A stretch of 64,000 nt of DNA, taken from contig NC_044929.1 of the NCBI RefSeq assembly GCF_003576645.1, forward strand, positions 3,724,888-3,788,887, in the 5' to 3' direction. The position numbers were made by a program, and so were the translations under genes. The notes below the pieces were generated by a model that saw only the letters and a program-made list of their open reading frames with translations, made no database searches and was not told where the DNA came from. This stretch comes from Ipomoea triloba. Its lineage: Eukaryota; Streptophyta; Magnoliopsida; Solanales; Convolvulaceae. This document shows positions 48,172 to 61,422 of the stretch, piece after piece. Numbering within the stretch: position 1 is the stretch's first letter; each line of letters begins with the position of its first letter.

Positions 48172-51100
48172 TCTTAAATTATTTAAATATAATCATAATT
48201 TTGACATTGAGTAATAATGTTTAATACTTTCACACATTGCGAGTAAATGACTAGTTATTATTATATGTATAATCTCAAGTTCATTGTTTGTGTGCGTACG
48301 AAATACTTACTTTAATTTCTTATTTACGTATGAAGACTCGAATTAAAAATATATATCCTATACTATAGGAGTCCAGATGTAAGGTTATAATAATATTAAA
48401 ATTATATTTAGTGGTTTCATTTTGATTGCCAACCTAACAACACAATATATAAGTGATTTAATTAATTAAGGACAAGAAAATAATTATATAAATGTTTTTC
48501 TCCACTTCCTGAAGAACAGAATTCCAATCTGTTTGTCTCATGATTGGAGTATTTGGATTTGTGTACTTTTCTCTTAGCTTAAACAAGTGGATGTATTATA
48601 GGTTTGGTCATGGCCAACTCAGTTTTTAGCATATAAAATTAACGGCCCCTAATTATTTGAAATTATTCCAATACCACTTAATGATATGCAAAATTATCTC
48701 CATGTGATTTACATGTGTGGATTGGATGGTTTAACATGATAATTAGTTACAACTTTATTTTTATAGCTATAAGGCGTCTCTAGAATAAGGACGACAATTC
48801 AATCCAATCCTAATGTAGTGGGGATGAGGACGACATCCCCACCCCAAACCTCAACTCATGTCCTGATCCCAATCCTCTGAATTATATATATAGTGTTTAT
48901 TTATTTTTCATATCAACCGATCGAAAGAGCATTTGTGTGTTAAATATATTCTTCAAACTACTTTATGTGTATATAACTTTCATATATTAAGGTTAAATAG
49001 CATATTAGTTTTATTTTGATAAGGATGTTTAAATATATCTTCTTACAAACTAAGTATATAATTAAAATTATATCTATTCTTTTACACTACCCAAAAATCG
49101 TGGCGGAGAATTCCCATCTCCAAAAAAATTCCTGCGGGGATAGGGATGAGGTGTAATTTCCTATCCCCGATAGGGAACATGGTGGAAACGGAGAATGGGG
49201 ATTGAATTCGGGAATGGGGGCGGGGACCCCATTCTCCGCCCTCGCCCAAATTTCTACCTGAGGATGCATTACAAGTTTTTTTTTAGCTGATGTCGCTATG
49301 CCCAAATTTCTTTTACTTGTTTTAATTTTTTTATTTCTTTTTTTGGGTATGAAAATAAATGAGATTTACCGTATCATTTGACACACGTATGCATCTAAAT
49401 ACTTGCATGTATGCATACATACATATATTTATACACACATGAGGCTAAGCTATACCCTGGCCAGGTAAACTCACATGATATGATTGCACAGGGCTTTCAT
49501 ATATACTCCGTAGTATTCATAGACTTAATTAGCTAACGTTTAAAAGAGAAATAGTTAGAAAGAAAGTTAGGCACATGAGATCGATGGCAACAAAACTAGC
49601 AATTTCCTAATTAAAACTTACATTCACAATTATAGAGTATGTGCTATTTTCTGGCCTTGATGTTTCTGATTTTGAAAAGTTTTCCTACCACTTTCCTTGG
49701 CAACTATCTTTATTGAGCCCTAGTGGAATGAGCACAACAAATAAGTGAAGTGAAAAAGATTATTCGGACAAAAAAATTAAATCCGACAAAGTGATAAAGA
49801 CTAAGAATATAAAGTGCTCATTTTTTTGTTTTATAAGTAATTTGTGCCACAACTATGAGTGTTTGGAGAAAAGAAGATAGGGATTTTTATAGTACTAGGT
49901 AGCTAGTACTAATTAGGGGGGTCTTGTGTTCTTAATTCACAATAGTACATGAGAACTGCAACAAGTTTAAGGAGATCGATATTACTTGATTGTGTAAGAT
50001 TTCAATATATGTGTATGTATGGTATGTAGTCTTATTTACGAGACAACAATCTATTAATTGTGCGATCAAGTTGGTTAAGATTGCCCCTCATTTATGTGTA
50101 TGCACTTAATTTTGATGATAGTGAATCTGACTATGTCTTAAATGTATGCATCGTACGAGTATTTTCTTAGAATGGTGTAAATGTAAGTTTTCTACTTGTT
50201 ACCGTCTGAAACTTTTTCAAAATTAGTGATAGCATAAAGTGTAAAAATAATACTAACACAAAAAACTATAAACCAAATAACATTACTACCTACCTTTAAC
50301 TTTACTTAAGGGGCGTTTAGTTCACGAAATGTAAGATTATATTGGGGAATAAGATTATATTTTCTAAATAATGTGAAATTATAAGAATGTAAGATTACTT
50401 TGTGTGTTTGGTTGGAATTGTAGAAATATAACACTAAAATATTTAGTTGAGGTTATATATTAAGTTACACCGCAAATGACTTCTGATCCTTACAAACAAG
50501 TAAATAAATAAATATTGGAAAGAAAGTAATTAAATAAATAATATATATATAAAAGATCATGTGAAAGATAGCAGCCCCATGAGATTGCACAAACTAATTT
50601 CATCCATCCATCTAGCCCTGCCGGCATCAGCAAAAAAGAGTCCAAACATGTCCTCTCGTGATTCCTCTAAAAACCGTGGTACCCTAATTCTTGGTGAGAC
50701 TAAGGTTGACAAGAAAATCAGCACATTTGTTTTCTTCTGACTGAGTCGACTGAAAGGAGAGGTATGGTACCAGAATCGAATCGCATTACTGTAATGACAG
50801 CATGAAAGTCACATCTTCAAACTCAGAGGCTAAATATTTACAATCAGTAAGGAGCGATGATAAAATCACCGTAGGTTACTAGCTATGGTCAATAACGTAA
50901 GTGGGTGAATTTCATTTCATCAGCCACGTTAGATCGGAGAAAATCACGTTGCTAACCTGACAAAAGTGTATTTCTTTTTTGGCCATGGAAGCAACTAGCA
51001 TCGTCTTTTGCAGGGAAATGAATAGAAAAAAACATAGTAAAAGCAGGAAGGCTATTTATGCCATCTTCATATCATTGCCATTATTATATATACAATGATG

Positions 51101-51357
51101 ATATATAAGCCACTACCTACATATAGGGTATTAGAGTGTACTTAGCAGTGCTTGCATGTGAGGGGGATATGGGGAGGCACAACTTCTTATATATGCTCTC
51201 CAATCACGTGGCGTTGCTTCTTTGCCACAGGTATGTACGTTCATTGAACTAGATAACATAATTCATCGTGTTTTCATCAGCAAACAACGTTGGATTGCAT
51301 ACTATATCATGGGTTTTAACGTTACAAGAAGTTGGCCATTACCAACAAACTATACTT

Positions 51358-51708
51358 ATTTGTAATTTCGAGTTAATAACATTTGAGATTCTGAGTCCTT
51401 CGATCGAGTATAGTGATTTTGTCATAATTTCGATAGAGTATAGTGAATTTCGAAATTTGAGATTCTGAGTCCTTCGATTGAGTGTAGCGATTTTGTCATA
51501 TTTAGTTCGAGTATAGTGATTTTGTCATAATTTCGATATTTAGTTCGGGTATAGTGATTTTGTCATAATTTCGAGTTAATAACATTTGAGATTCTGAGTC
51601 CTTCGATCGAGTATAGCGATTTTGTCATATTTAGTTTTAAATTTTTAAATTGATCATCCATGGTTTTGTCATATTTAGTTCTAAATTTTTAAATTGATCA
51701 TCCATGGT
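51358..51708. repeat. Complex minisatellite
   Basis: Units containing GAGATTCTGAGTCCTTCGAT, GAGTATAGTGATTTTGTCAT and ATTTAGTTC recur in varying combinations. Near the end a 46-base unit (TTTTGTCATATTTAGTT.. GATCATCCATGG) occurs twice in tandem. Confidence 0.8.
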
Positions 51709-52369
51709 CCTGGAGGGTGGTTAGCTTGAGTATTCACTACACTGAATTGATACTAGTACATGAGTTTTGGGATTTGATTAGAACCCGCAACTTGCACGCG
51801 AGAGAGAGCCTAAATAGTAGTGCAAACCCACTTCCCAAATCAATGTGGGGCAAAAGCTTACAGCTTTTCCCTCAATTTTTTCAACTAAAATGGTCAACTT
51901 TGAGAACCAATTTCTCATTCGCCCAGTATCCGTTTTGTGCGTACTATTTATCAATCTCTTTGTCTAACTACGAAGAACCCGAATCCACTTTGACCTGACT
52001 TAAATCAGAAGTGGACCCCACAAATATTTGTATCACAAAATACCTACTAAAATTATCATTTTATGCTATTTTTCCCCCACACACACTCACAGAATCTACT
52101 CCCATACATATAAATAATATGTGAATCACATAATATATTAACAGTAAATATATTATCTAGACCGTGTTCACAATGCATACATATAGTAGATCATGGTCTA
52201 CGGTTTACATATATATAGAGTGCGCTGCTCAACTGTTTAACTTTTGGGTGAAAAGAAGACATGGCCCCGTGACCCATTAATGCTACAACAATAGCAATTA
52301 ATAAAGAAAAAAAAGATATATATTTGAAGAAAATTTAAGGTAATTGAGGAAAATTATATTATTTGATGT

Positions 52370-52373
<4 letters not shown>

Positions 52374-52422
<49 letters not shown>
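52374..52422. repeat. (TA)n microsatellite
   Basis: Perfect TA run of about 49 bases in otherwise AT-rich non-coding DNA. Confidence 0.95.
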
Positions 52423-52425
<3 letters not shown>

Positions 52426-53451
52426 TCTAAATAAAAAGAAGCATAAAATATTTATAATTTAACAAAAAATTGTATGTGTAGGTGGGTGAACATATAAGGT
52501 CTATTAATTATATTTTAAAAAATTGTTGAAATATTGTATTTAATTATTATATTGAGAAGAAAAAAAAAACAAGAGAAAAGCGAAGGACAAAAAAAATATG
52601 ATAAAGAAACGGAAGGTTTGAGATGAGGAAAAGAGATGAAATGCAAAAAATACATATCACTTTATAGAGAGGAAAAAAATAGATGGCGACAATTGATATG
52701 GGATTGAATGCATGTGAAACTTTGAGGTGTGATAGGAACATTTCATTTTGGCACATTACCTATGAATTGTTATTATCATATAGCTAGGGGTAGAATTAAT
52801 AGTATGGTTGTATCCTCAAATTACACAAGTATTTCTTCTTCTTTTTTTTTTGGTTTTAATCTTATTTGGCAACAATTTTCTGTCAGAGCCAAGTAAAAAT
52901 AGAGTCCGGTAAAGACCTAAATTTATGATTTTCTTTTCAAAAAATTTATACTTTTCTACTAGAATCTAGTATATATTTATATTCTTGTTAAATGGAATAT
53001 GGATTTTCGCCTTCTTGGCAAAAAGTTGTAGCCCATAGTAGTTGTCAAATAAGGGAAACATATATGCTAGCAACTTAATCGGACAAGTCCTCCAACGGCC
53101 ATTTGTTTGTGGTCAATGTTATATGCCACTTTCAATGATAGTTAGTAGTAGTGACGAAGTATTTTTCAAATACCAAAAGTGCTTGAATAGATCATATTCG
53201 AAAATCTTAAATTTTTTACCCCTTTCTAGTAGTTGAAAGTTTTGAATTTTCTGAAACTGAAATATAACTATTATACTTGTCTCTCTCTTTATTATGTCAT
53301 TACCCTATAATTAAAGAGCTTAAATCATTCTAGCATTAGAGGCAATCTAAATCCATTAAATCCTCCATAATTAATGGCCATCATACCACAAATCACACCA
53401 TTAGCAATCAATAATAGTACAGTCTTCATCCTATCATTACCATACCATAAA
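52423..53451. other. AT-rich intergenic DNA, no gene seen
   Basis: Only short A- or T-rich frames without resemblance to known proteins. Confidence 0.5.
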
Positions 53452-53739
53452 GGTCCTGTTTGGTAAATGACTGTTAGCTGATTGGGTTGGCTGTTTGGGT
53501 TAGAAGGTATGATTTGTTGATAACATTGGCTGATTGTAGAAAGTTGTTTGATAAATTAGCTGTTAGCTGATGGCTGTTTGGTATAATTTCTTTTCTCAAA
53601 AAGCTAATTGAAAATGCTACTTTGAGTAGCCTTTTGAATTTTAGCATTTTGAAGTTACAAAAAACTTATTATTTACCAACTAATAGTGGTCAAATAAGCC
53701 AAAATTGACTGATAGGCTGATTATTTACCAAACAGAACC
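53452..53739. mobile_element. Harbinger-like MITE
   Basis: The ends GGTCCTGTTTGGTAAATGA and inverse GGTTCTGTTTGGTAAATAA are flanked by AAA on both sides (3 bp). The TGTTTGGT ends and 3-bp target fit PIF/Harbinger MITEs, although TTA or TAA would be the usual target. The interior repeats 'gctgattg' and 'gctgttt' words. Confidence 0.7.
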
Positions 53740-54199
53740 AAAGAGTTTCTAATTCAATTCTGCTATAAAAAGAAATGGTCAAGGTTTAACAAAAACATCT
53801 TCATCCAATGGTTCAATAAAAGTACTCTAAGCGCTCTCTACTTCTTATAGTGACTAAAGAATGGTGATGAGGTTATTTTTGGGCCGGAGAAAAGAGAAGA
53901 TAGTTGAGATTTGAGAAGAAGAAGACATTAAATGACAGAAATATCCTTTATTTAAATAATCAACATACGATAAAAGGCTAATTAAGAAGAAGAATACATG
54001 AAACAATGATAAGAATGCCCTTCATTTTGATAGTAAACTGACAGAAAATTAGACGGAGGACCAAAAGTGACACTCTCACAATAAGAATGGTCGCAATGTG
54101 ACAAAATTAATTATAGTATACTAAAAGTGAAAATGTCCTAATAAATGTAAGATCAAAAAAAGGAATTAACTCTATATATACACACACAAATAAAGAAGC

Positions 54200-54420
54200 T
54201 AAAATGTGTACATAATTCGTGCATGCATATGAAATATAATTACGTAAGAATTTCATGCATGCATACACATCAGCAAAGTGAATTTCATTTTGCATGTATA
54301 CACATCCGCAGAGTGAATTTCACTTTGCACACATACATATCCGCAAACTGAAAGTACTTTGCGAAATTCTCTTTGCATGTGAAGCTGAAGAGTGAATTCT
54401 CTTTGCAAAGTTAATTCAAA
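54200..54420. repeat. Degenerate tandem repeat, units of about 40 bases
   Basis: CACATCNGCAAAGTGAATTTC with TTTGCATGTATA recurs four or five times with drift (about 54270, 54303, 54345 and 54385). It is non-coding as far as I can see. Confidence 0.65.
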
Positions 54421-55073
54421 AGATTCTTCTCCCTCAAAATCTTCAGCAGAGTTTAATTTTTAGTTTTTATTTCCCAAATAAAATTAAATACATTTCTACC
54501 AAATTTAAAATAATATTTATAACACCGCATTACCTTAAATATTGTTTAAGTTTTTAATGGTAACATCTAAAACATTATATAACGATTATATATAATAGGA
54601 AAAAAAATTAACACTATAAAGATTAACAATAGAGAGTGCATTTCTAGATAACTTTTAAAATATCAACGGAAAAACTAAATTTTAAACCTAAAACGCAAAT
54701 GCTAAACCCTATAAAGCAAAACACGAACCCCTAAACCAAATAAAACTAGAAAGTTGAATCATGAACTCTAAAATCCAAACACTAACTGCATTGCACTTTT
54801 TCATTTTGCAAGTGCAATTTTTAAATACTATAGAATGCACTTTTCAATACTATGTACTTTACCGTGCACTTTTTAAGAACATAACGTGTATTTTTCAGAG
54901 AAGTGCACTACAGTGTTAAAAGTTAGCAATAATTATGAAAATGCCACCACATTTAAAAAAAATATTCTAAACATAAGTCTGAAATTGATTCTTAATTTTC
55001 TTTTAGGAGGTGTGTTCTTATATGATCCTTTAATCCCCGCGCACACACATATATACTGTGCAATATACTTTAA

Positions 55074-55501
55074 GGGTGTGTTTGGTAACCCGGAAAATGA
55101 TTTTCGGAAACCATTTTCCGGGCTCTTGGTGTTTGGGAACATCCGGAAAATGTGGTCACCATGGAAAATGAGCACATTTTTTCGGAAAATGGCATCCTTC
55201 CCCAGTCCGCCGACTTTGATTTCCAACGCGGCCGGAAACCAAAGCAGCGTCCTTGTATTTTTTTTAATATTTATAATAAATATTATTAGTTTATATATTT
55301 TTATATTTTAAATAAAATAATAAAAACATATAATTATACATTTTACTCATTTTCCGGAAAATGAACTAAACACACAAAAACAGTTTTTCAGAATACATTC
55401 AAACACGAAAAATGAACTCATTTTTTTGAAAAATAACTCATTTCCAGAAAACATTTTCAAGAAGTTATTTTATTACTTTCCATTACTTTCCAAAGACAAC
55501 C
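55074..55501. mobile_element. Harbinger-like MITE with TAA target duplication
   Basis: The ends GGGTGTGTTTGGTAACC and inverse GGTTGTCTTTGGAAAGT are flanked by TAA (55071-55073 and 55502-55504). The interior carries many TTTTCCGGAAAATG-type palindromic words. Frames on both strands through these words are spurious. Confidence 0.78.
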
Positions 55502-56045
55502 TAAGTTTAAAACATTTATATAAAATGTCACTGCATTTATTCCCTTACTAACGGCTAGAATTGGTATGTAGTTTTTATGTAAGACTTGATCCCCAATTGA
55601 TTCTAGCATAATCTCATTTTAAGTAATGAATTTGAATATTAATATATTTCTATCAAGAGTTTTTTTTTTTCCTTCAATAAGTCTTGTTTTAAAAGTTTCT
55701 TCATAAAATTTTGCAGATATTCTCTTCCTGGCTGGCAAAATTCAGAAATTATAGATAACACATGTCATTATTGACTAATGATCATGTTACCAAACATGTG
55801 ACATACCCCTAATTAATTCTAACATTCATTATTAACAAAATTACAGCAAAAGAAATTGAATAAAACAAGAAACAATGATAAGATTAGATGCTAATAATAA
55901 TTTATGGATGCTTGATTCGAATTTATGGTTGGATAACAACACATATTTAATTTCTTATAGTATTACTATACTTATGAATATTACAATTATTTTTTCAGAC
56001 CACGAGGTGTCCTGAATAGGTCTTAATTATAGGAGACATATTTAA

Positions 56046-56344
56046 GGGTGCGTTTGGTTCGCACATGGGAATCGGAATCGGAATGGGTATCAAATACTTG
56101 GTAATGGTAATGGGTTTTGGTGAAAGTATTTAACATGTTTGGTAATTGGGTGGAATGAGAATGATTATTAATAGTGAGGAAGAAAGGAGGAAGGGAGATG
56201 AAACCCTTATGTAATAAGGGTATGGGTTTTGTCATTAATGGGGTATTCCAAACCCATAGTAGCATTCACAAAACCTATCAACCAAACACAAACAATCACT
56301 TTCATACCCATTCCTTATGCCTAAACCCACCAACCAACACACCC
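56046..56344. mobile_element. Harbinger-like MITE with TAA target duplication
   Basis: The ends GGGTGCGTTTGGTT and inverse GGGTGTGTTGGTTGG are flanked by TAA (56043-56045 and 56345-56347). It is 299 bases, with GGAATCGGAATGGG- and CCCATTCC-type words towards the two ends. Confidence 0.82.
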
Positions 56345-57000
56345 TAAGATCGGACCATACTCGAACTAATTCCGGTTTGCACAAGGTCAACCCAATTAAG
56401 GGATAAAGGGATGGTCATATTGATTTTTCCATACGATTACGACACTCAGACTAATTCCCATTTGCACCGTACCGGACTAACCCACTTAAGGGACAAAGGA
56501 CAAAGGACTGGCCATATTGATTTTTTTTATATGAGAGGAGATTTGAACCCGATCTCTTTTAAGAGATAAGAGTGCATGACCACTCACGTCAACTAAGCTA
56601 GTTATAAATATTAAAAATATTAAAGCTTTTTATGAATGGCCACTCTAAATACAAACTTTAATGCATCGTTAATAATAAATAATAACTAATTATAAGTGGA
56701 TCAAAATAAATAATAGATATAAAATATAATCTCTTTAATAAATGGGACCAAAAAAATATCACACAAAAGCAGTCCTACTGAATTTGAAAGGTCAATTCTC
56801 TTTTTAGACCAAATGGTCATTGTCGAAAACAACACACATTTATTTTTGTCTTTTTTTGTTACAACATTTCTATGTACTGCGCATTCACCGAATATACATC
56901 CTTTCTCAATTTGTGCGTCACCCTCACCGTGTATACATGCATGTCTATCCATGTGCCCCGCATGGGCATGCAGCTCATTAGTCACACAAGTAAGTTTGAA
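56345..57000. other. Intergenic repeat relics, no gene seen
   Basis: Around 56535-56600 the words 'gatttgaacccgatctctttt' and 'actaagctagtta' look like the minus strand of a tRNA-like SINE head, too decayed to bound. Short frames here match nothing I know. Confidence 0.35.
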
Positions 57001-57351
57001 AATAATGATTCAGGATTAAATCTCACCAACAGCAGTGTGAGATTATCCTCTCAAAGTGAGAAGTTCATTATGCATAATAAGTTTAATCTTTATATTCAAT
57101 TAAGTTATCATAATTTACATTTTCATAAATGCTCTGTTGAGAGTCAAGACGGGACGTAGGACCTTTGGGATTAAATTTAAAAATAATGAATCGAGATTAA
57201 ATTTCACTAATAATAGTGTGAGAGCAATCTTTCAAAGTGAGGAGTTCCTTGTGTGCAGTAAACAAAAATCTAGCCTCTATATTTAATTGAGTTACTATAA
57301 TTTACATTCTCCTATATGCTTTGTCGGGACGGGACGTGGGGCCTTTGAAGT
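57001..57351. repeat. Tandem duplication, two units of about 175-180 bases
   Basis: Unit 1 starts with AATAATGATTCAGGATTAAA and unit 2 (about 57183) with AATAATGAATCGAGATTAAA. Both run through a GTGTGAGA word, AAAGTGAGNAGTTC and TAATTTACATT to GACGGGACGTNGG.CCTTTG. Divergence is about 20 percent by eye. Confidence 0.75.
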
Positions 57352-57386
57352 TGGGGATTCAACATTTTAAAAACGATGTCTATCCA

Positions 57387-57997
57387 ACTTCGGCTTCCAC
57401 CGCCGGCCTCCGGCCGGAGCTCTAATGGAGCTTTGAGCCGGCGGTTTTGGTCACCTTCTACGTTTACTCTCGCTCTTCTTCCGCTCCGACCACCGTCGCA
57501 GCTCCGTCCGCCTCCGACCACCGCTACAGATCTTCTTCTTCCGTTTTCTTTCCCTTTGAATAAAATAATAGTAGGTAGGTATTGGGGTTTGTGTTGGTAG
57601 TCTTGAACTCCCAACCCTACTTTGCCTTTACCACTTTTTATTTTCTCTATTATTGTGTTTTCCTCTCGTTACTTTCACGGGCTTTTTCCTCTCGTTACTT
57701 TCACGAGCTTTTCATTATCATTAGCATAAATCGTTTAGTTTGGTTTCGGCAAGTGTTGATCTTATCCTGGGCGAGCAAAAAAGAATGATGATGAAGACCC
57801 AGATCTTTGATAAAGCTTTAAGCTCCTTGAAGGAACATAGCTTCCTAGTTATGAAACAGTCTGCGATTCAAGTTTTCTATAGCATAGTTAGAAAAGTTGT
57901 TTCTATGTCTGACTGTAAGGAATGGTTTACCATTTCATTGATCGTTGATGTAAACGTTTTATGTTATGAATTAATGGAATAGCTATGTTTATCTTCA
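57387..57997 (+). pseudogene. Retrocopy of an unidentified transcript with 18-bp target duplication (copy 2)
   Basis: The body is flanked by the direct repeat AAAAACGATGTCTATCCA (57369-57386 and 57998-58015). The right copy follows directly on a short A-run after 'tatgtttatcttc'. The 5' 190 bases are GC-rich with CCGCC and CCGGCC words, quite unlike the surroundings. The 3' 240 bases are shared with 47688-47935 and end in an 80-codon open frame (57740-57982) of unknown identity. A long target duplication, an A-tail and a TTTT/AAAA target fit LINE-type retrotransposition. A LINE or SINE family with this 3' end is the main alternative. Confidence 0.65.
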
Positions 57998-58015
57998 AAA
58001 AACGATGTCTATCCA

Positions 58016-59289
58016 TGTCATTGTATTTACAAAAACATTAAATCGAGACTTAACTCAAAATAATTAATTTTCATTTAAAAAAAAAAACAACTTTGGAAAC
58101 TGAGCGTTTGTTTATTTTTAATATTTCTGAACTTGTCACATTTAGTCACTTTAACATTTAATTTAAGAGTTGATATTCAATTCTCGACTATAGTGAGTTT
58201 TCTCAATTTAGTCTTAAACGTATTTTTGTGTTTAATTAGAGTTAATACCCAATTTGATCGCCCGACTATTACGATTTCACTACTTTGATCATCGACTTCC
58301 AAATTTACTCAATTTCGTCTTCAACTATGCAATTTTTACTTAAAATAGTCCCTCGACTATTTAGATTTCACCACTTTGATGTTTTTTTTTTTCATGCAAT
58401 TCTTTAGAAATTGGAGAATGTGAACAATTGGTTGTCAAATTCATGTTTATCACACCAAACCTAATTTAATTTCTTCCGTGAAAAAGAAAAAGAAAAATGA
58501 TACTTAGCTTGCTCATTACTCATGATTACGATGGGTAAACCGAATCCAAGTAGTAGCTAGCTAGCTAGGTGGATTCTAGGTATTGATGTTGCCCTTCTAT
58601 CATCAACCAAATGTCTGTTGACTTAGAGACAGCCTAGCTCATTCAATACCTTTGTCCTTTAATTTGATGAAAATAAAATAACAAATAATTAAAATGTTAT
58701 GCATAATTGATATGTATATGTTGAATGGAGACCCGTGAAAAAACAAGTCTAATAATTGGTAATCAAGGCAATTGTTGGGTGGATGTAAGTGAAAAATTAA
58801 GTCTACCATTCTACCTCTCGAAAATATAATGACATCAGTATGTCAAATAGTGTAAAGAAAAAAATTAGAATTAAGTGCAGTTCGTATTATTCTTTTTTAT
58901 CATTGTCTTTTAATGACTTTTATTGTAAAGAAAAAAAACTTAACAAAAAATACAACTTTATTTGAAATTTACAGATCATATATGCACTACAGAAAACAAC
59001 TAAAGATAAAAATCAATATTCAATAATAACTTAAAGACTACCCAAAAACATGATTGTCCCTTTTTATGTGCTTTAATTTGATCATAAATTTATAATATGT
59101 CGCAATTGTCGGATTTTCAAATAAGTGACCCGTTCAACGCGGGTGAAAGATTGGGACATTAATTAGCATGGCCATACATACATTTGACAGGAAATAAATT
59201 AGGTGTAGAAAGCACATGGAAAGTACAGAAGAAAATAGACCAAAGCAATACTTCTTGCCTGACTTAAATGTTATGATGGGAGGCGTCAC
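58016..59289. other. Intergenic, unpaired MITE arms, no gene seen
   Basis: At 58130-58370 phrases such as 'gagttaatacccaatttgatcgcccgactatt' look like one arm of a GAGTTAATACC-family MITE without a clear partner. The rest is AT-rich. Confidence 0.4.
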
Positions 59290-59712
59290 AAATTATATTT
59301 GTGGATCATGGTTCACAATGCATTGTCGATCATGAATGGTCCACAATGTATTGTCGATCATGGATTCATGGATGGTCCACAATGCATTGTCGATCATGGA
59401 TTCATGGATGGTCCACAATGTATTGTGGACCATGGTTATGGCTGATACTGCAGTTATGTTGAATTGATATTGTAATTATGTTGAACAGATATTGTAGTTG
59501 TGTTGAAAGAAAACTGCAGTTGTGCGGAACAGAGGTCGTTCGTCCGTTCAACACAATTGTGCAGTTCCAAACAGATGAAACGACATCTGTTTCGCGCAAC
59601 TGTAGTTCCAGACAGATGAAATGACGTCTGTTTCGCGCAACTGTAGTTCCCTTTCAACACAACTGCAGTATAGCCACGATCATTGTGGACCATGGTCCAC
59701 AGTATAACGACT
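59290..59712. repeat. Tandem and inverted repeat cluster (CCACAATG / CATTGTGG)
   Basis: GATGGTCCACAATGNATTGTCGATCATG recurs about four times between 59300 and 59440. From 59440 the words AACTGCAGTTGTG, CAACTGTAGTTCC and 'gacagatgaaaNgacNtctgtttcgcgc' repeat directly and inverted. The block closes with CATTGTGGACCATGGTCCACA. This looks like a foldback element with subrepeats. Confidence 0.65.
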
Positions 59713-61374
59713 AGGGAGGCGTAGAGTTTTGAATCCCACTCTGGAAGCATGTACAAGAAAAAAGTCTAAGAATGTGAAGGCCTGAATTAGATCCCTTGTG
59801 CGCATATGAACTAGAATCTGACTACTAAATTGATTGCACTTAGGATTAATCAAGCAAAACTGAAATCATCTCAGTTAAAAAAAAAAATGAATAATCCATT
59901 GGCACATGTTTTTCTCAGTTGTCGACACTTTCACATGATGTTCTTCAACCTGGGTCGGCGATAAGCCAAGACAGAGTATAGTATGGGCAACAATTGAAGC
60001 AAGGCTACAAAAGACATTCCCCTTGTCACATGGCTCTATCTCTCTCTCTTTAATTTTTTTTTTTTTTCTTCAATTCAATCAAGACTTGTGATCCATCTGT
60101 CCTTTTTTGTAAACCTTATCGTCTTTGCAGAGTTTTGATGAGGCCTCTAAATCATATTTCTAATGGCTTCAACATATTGTGTGTCCCCTCCATTGTCACA
60201 ACTCTCATCATTTTCCCATGTTAGCTCATTGTTACAAGTATGAATAAAACTATATATATAATTAAGTTCCCATGCATCTAAATTGGGTTTGATTATCTTT
60301 TTATTTGTTTTCGTTTTTTCCTGCATTCCTTATCTTCGATCTTAGCTTCAATCTTAAAATGTACTCTTAACTTGATTAGTGTTTAGATTAACCAAATTGA
60401 TATATAGTGCCATACAATTGTGAATAGTCTTTATTTAAGAAGACTATATGATGTGTCAATGATGAAATGACAGTATGTCTTGTGGAACTTAGCTCAATGC
60501 TCCAAGAGTCACTCTGAAAGTCCACCTTTAAGAGCAAGGTGGAAGGTCAAAGATAAAAATTGACATGGGAGTCATTGGAAGATTCAAAATTAAAAACTGA
60601 CATAGGGTCATTAGGAGACCCACAACTAGAAATTGTGGATTGATTGGGCGACTGGCAATAGCTTGGAAGCCTAAGATTAGTCCAATTGTTATACTATGAA
60701 CCATGATTCATATATTGCATTGTGAACTGATACAAAAATTATGTACTTTAATACATTATGTACCTACAGTTAACAGTGTCTTTATATGTAAACAAATAAC
60801 TTAATAATTGCTGACACATAATATGATAGCTACAAGTATAAAAACGATCAACTGCAGATATAAAATGTGTCAACTACATATACAGAATTTGAAAGATATT
60901 TTTTGTCCAAGGTTTACAATGGAAGATAGACCTTGGTTCATAATATATAATTTGTCAGATTGATCTAGTATAAGTTGGAAACCTAATGCATAAACAATGA
61001 TAAGATAAATAAGAATATAAAATTCAACACTATTTCTATTTAGGGATGACAATTGTCCTTGATTATGAAACTTGATTCTCCACCCCATGGGGATGGGGCC
61101 AAATTTTAGAAATGTAGGGATAGGAGAGAAAGTTAGGGCTGGCCCGGCTGGGATTCCATATTATTTCCCTACATGGTTGTCATCACTATAACACTATTCC
61201 CATTTAATTTGGAAGAAAAAAAAATCTATGTTTATGAGTATCATAAGGCTTTATTTATATATCTTTGCAATACTTTTCTACTATACTTTAAAAAATGTGT
61301 CTATCGCCATTTTATTATACTTACAATTTACTCAGAATTTTCTCTATATTTCAAAAATTTCAAATCACCCCTAA

Positions 61375-61422
<48 letters not shown>

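Larger units (their letters stand above)
47256..51357. other. Intergenic DNA with scattered repeats, no full gene
   Basis: Apart from the retrocopy at 47688 and the ATA/ATT run at 48115, I see only AT-rich DNA and decayed repeats. Around 48780-49250 GGGGATGAGG- and CCCCATTC-type words suggest a decayed hAT MITE. At 50310 GGGGCGTTTAGTTC looks like one end of a Harbinger MITE whose partner I could not find. Confidence 0.45.

Noticed and set aside
54886..55311. 141-codon plus-strand frame and overlapping 97-codon minus-strand frame
   Set aside because: Both are translations of the palindromic TTTTCCGGAAAA words of the Harbinger-like MITE.
57312..57614. GC-rich minus-strand frame (100 codons, Arg/Gly-rich)
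   Set aside because: It is the complement of the GC-rich head of the retrocopy and crosses its target-site duplication, so it cannot be an old gene.
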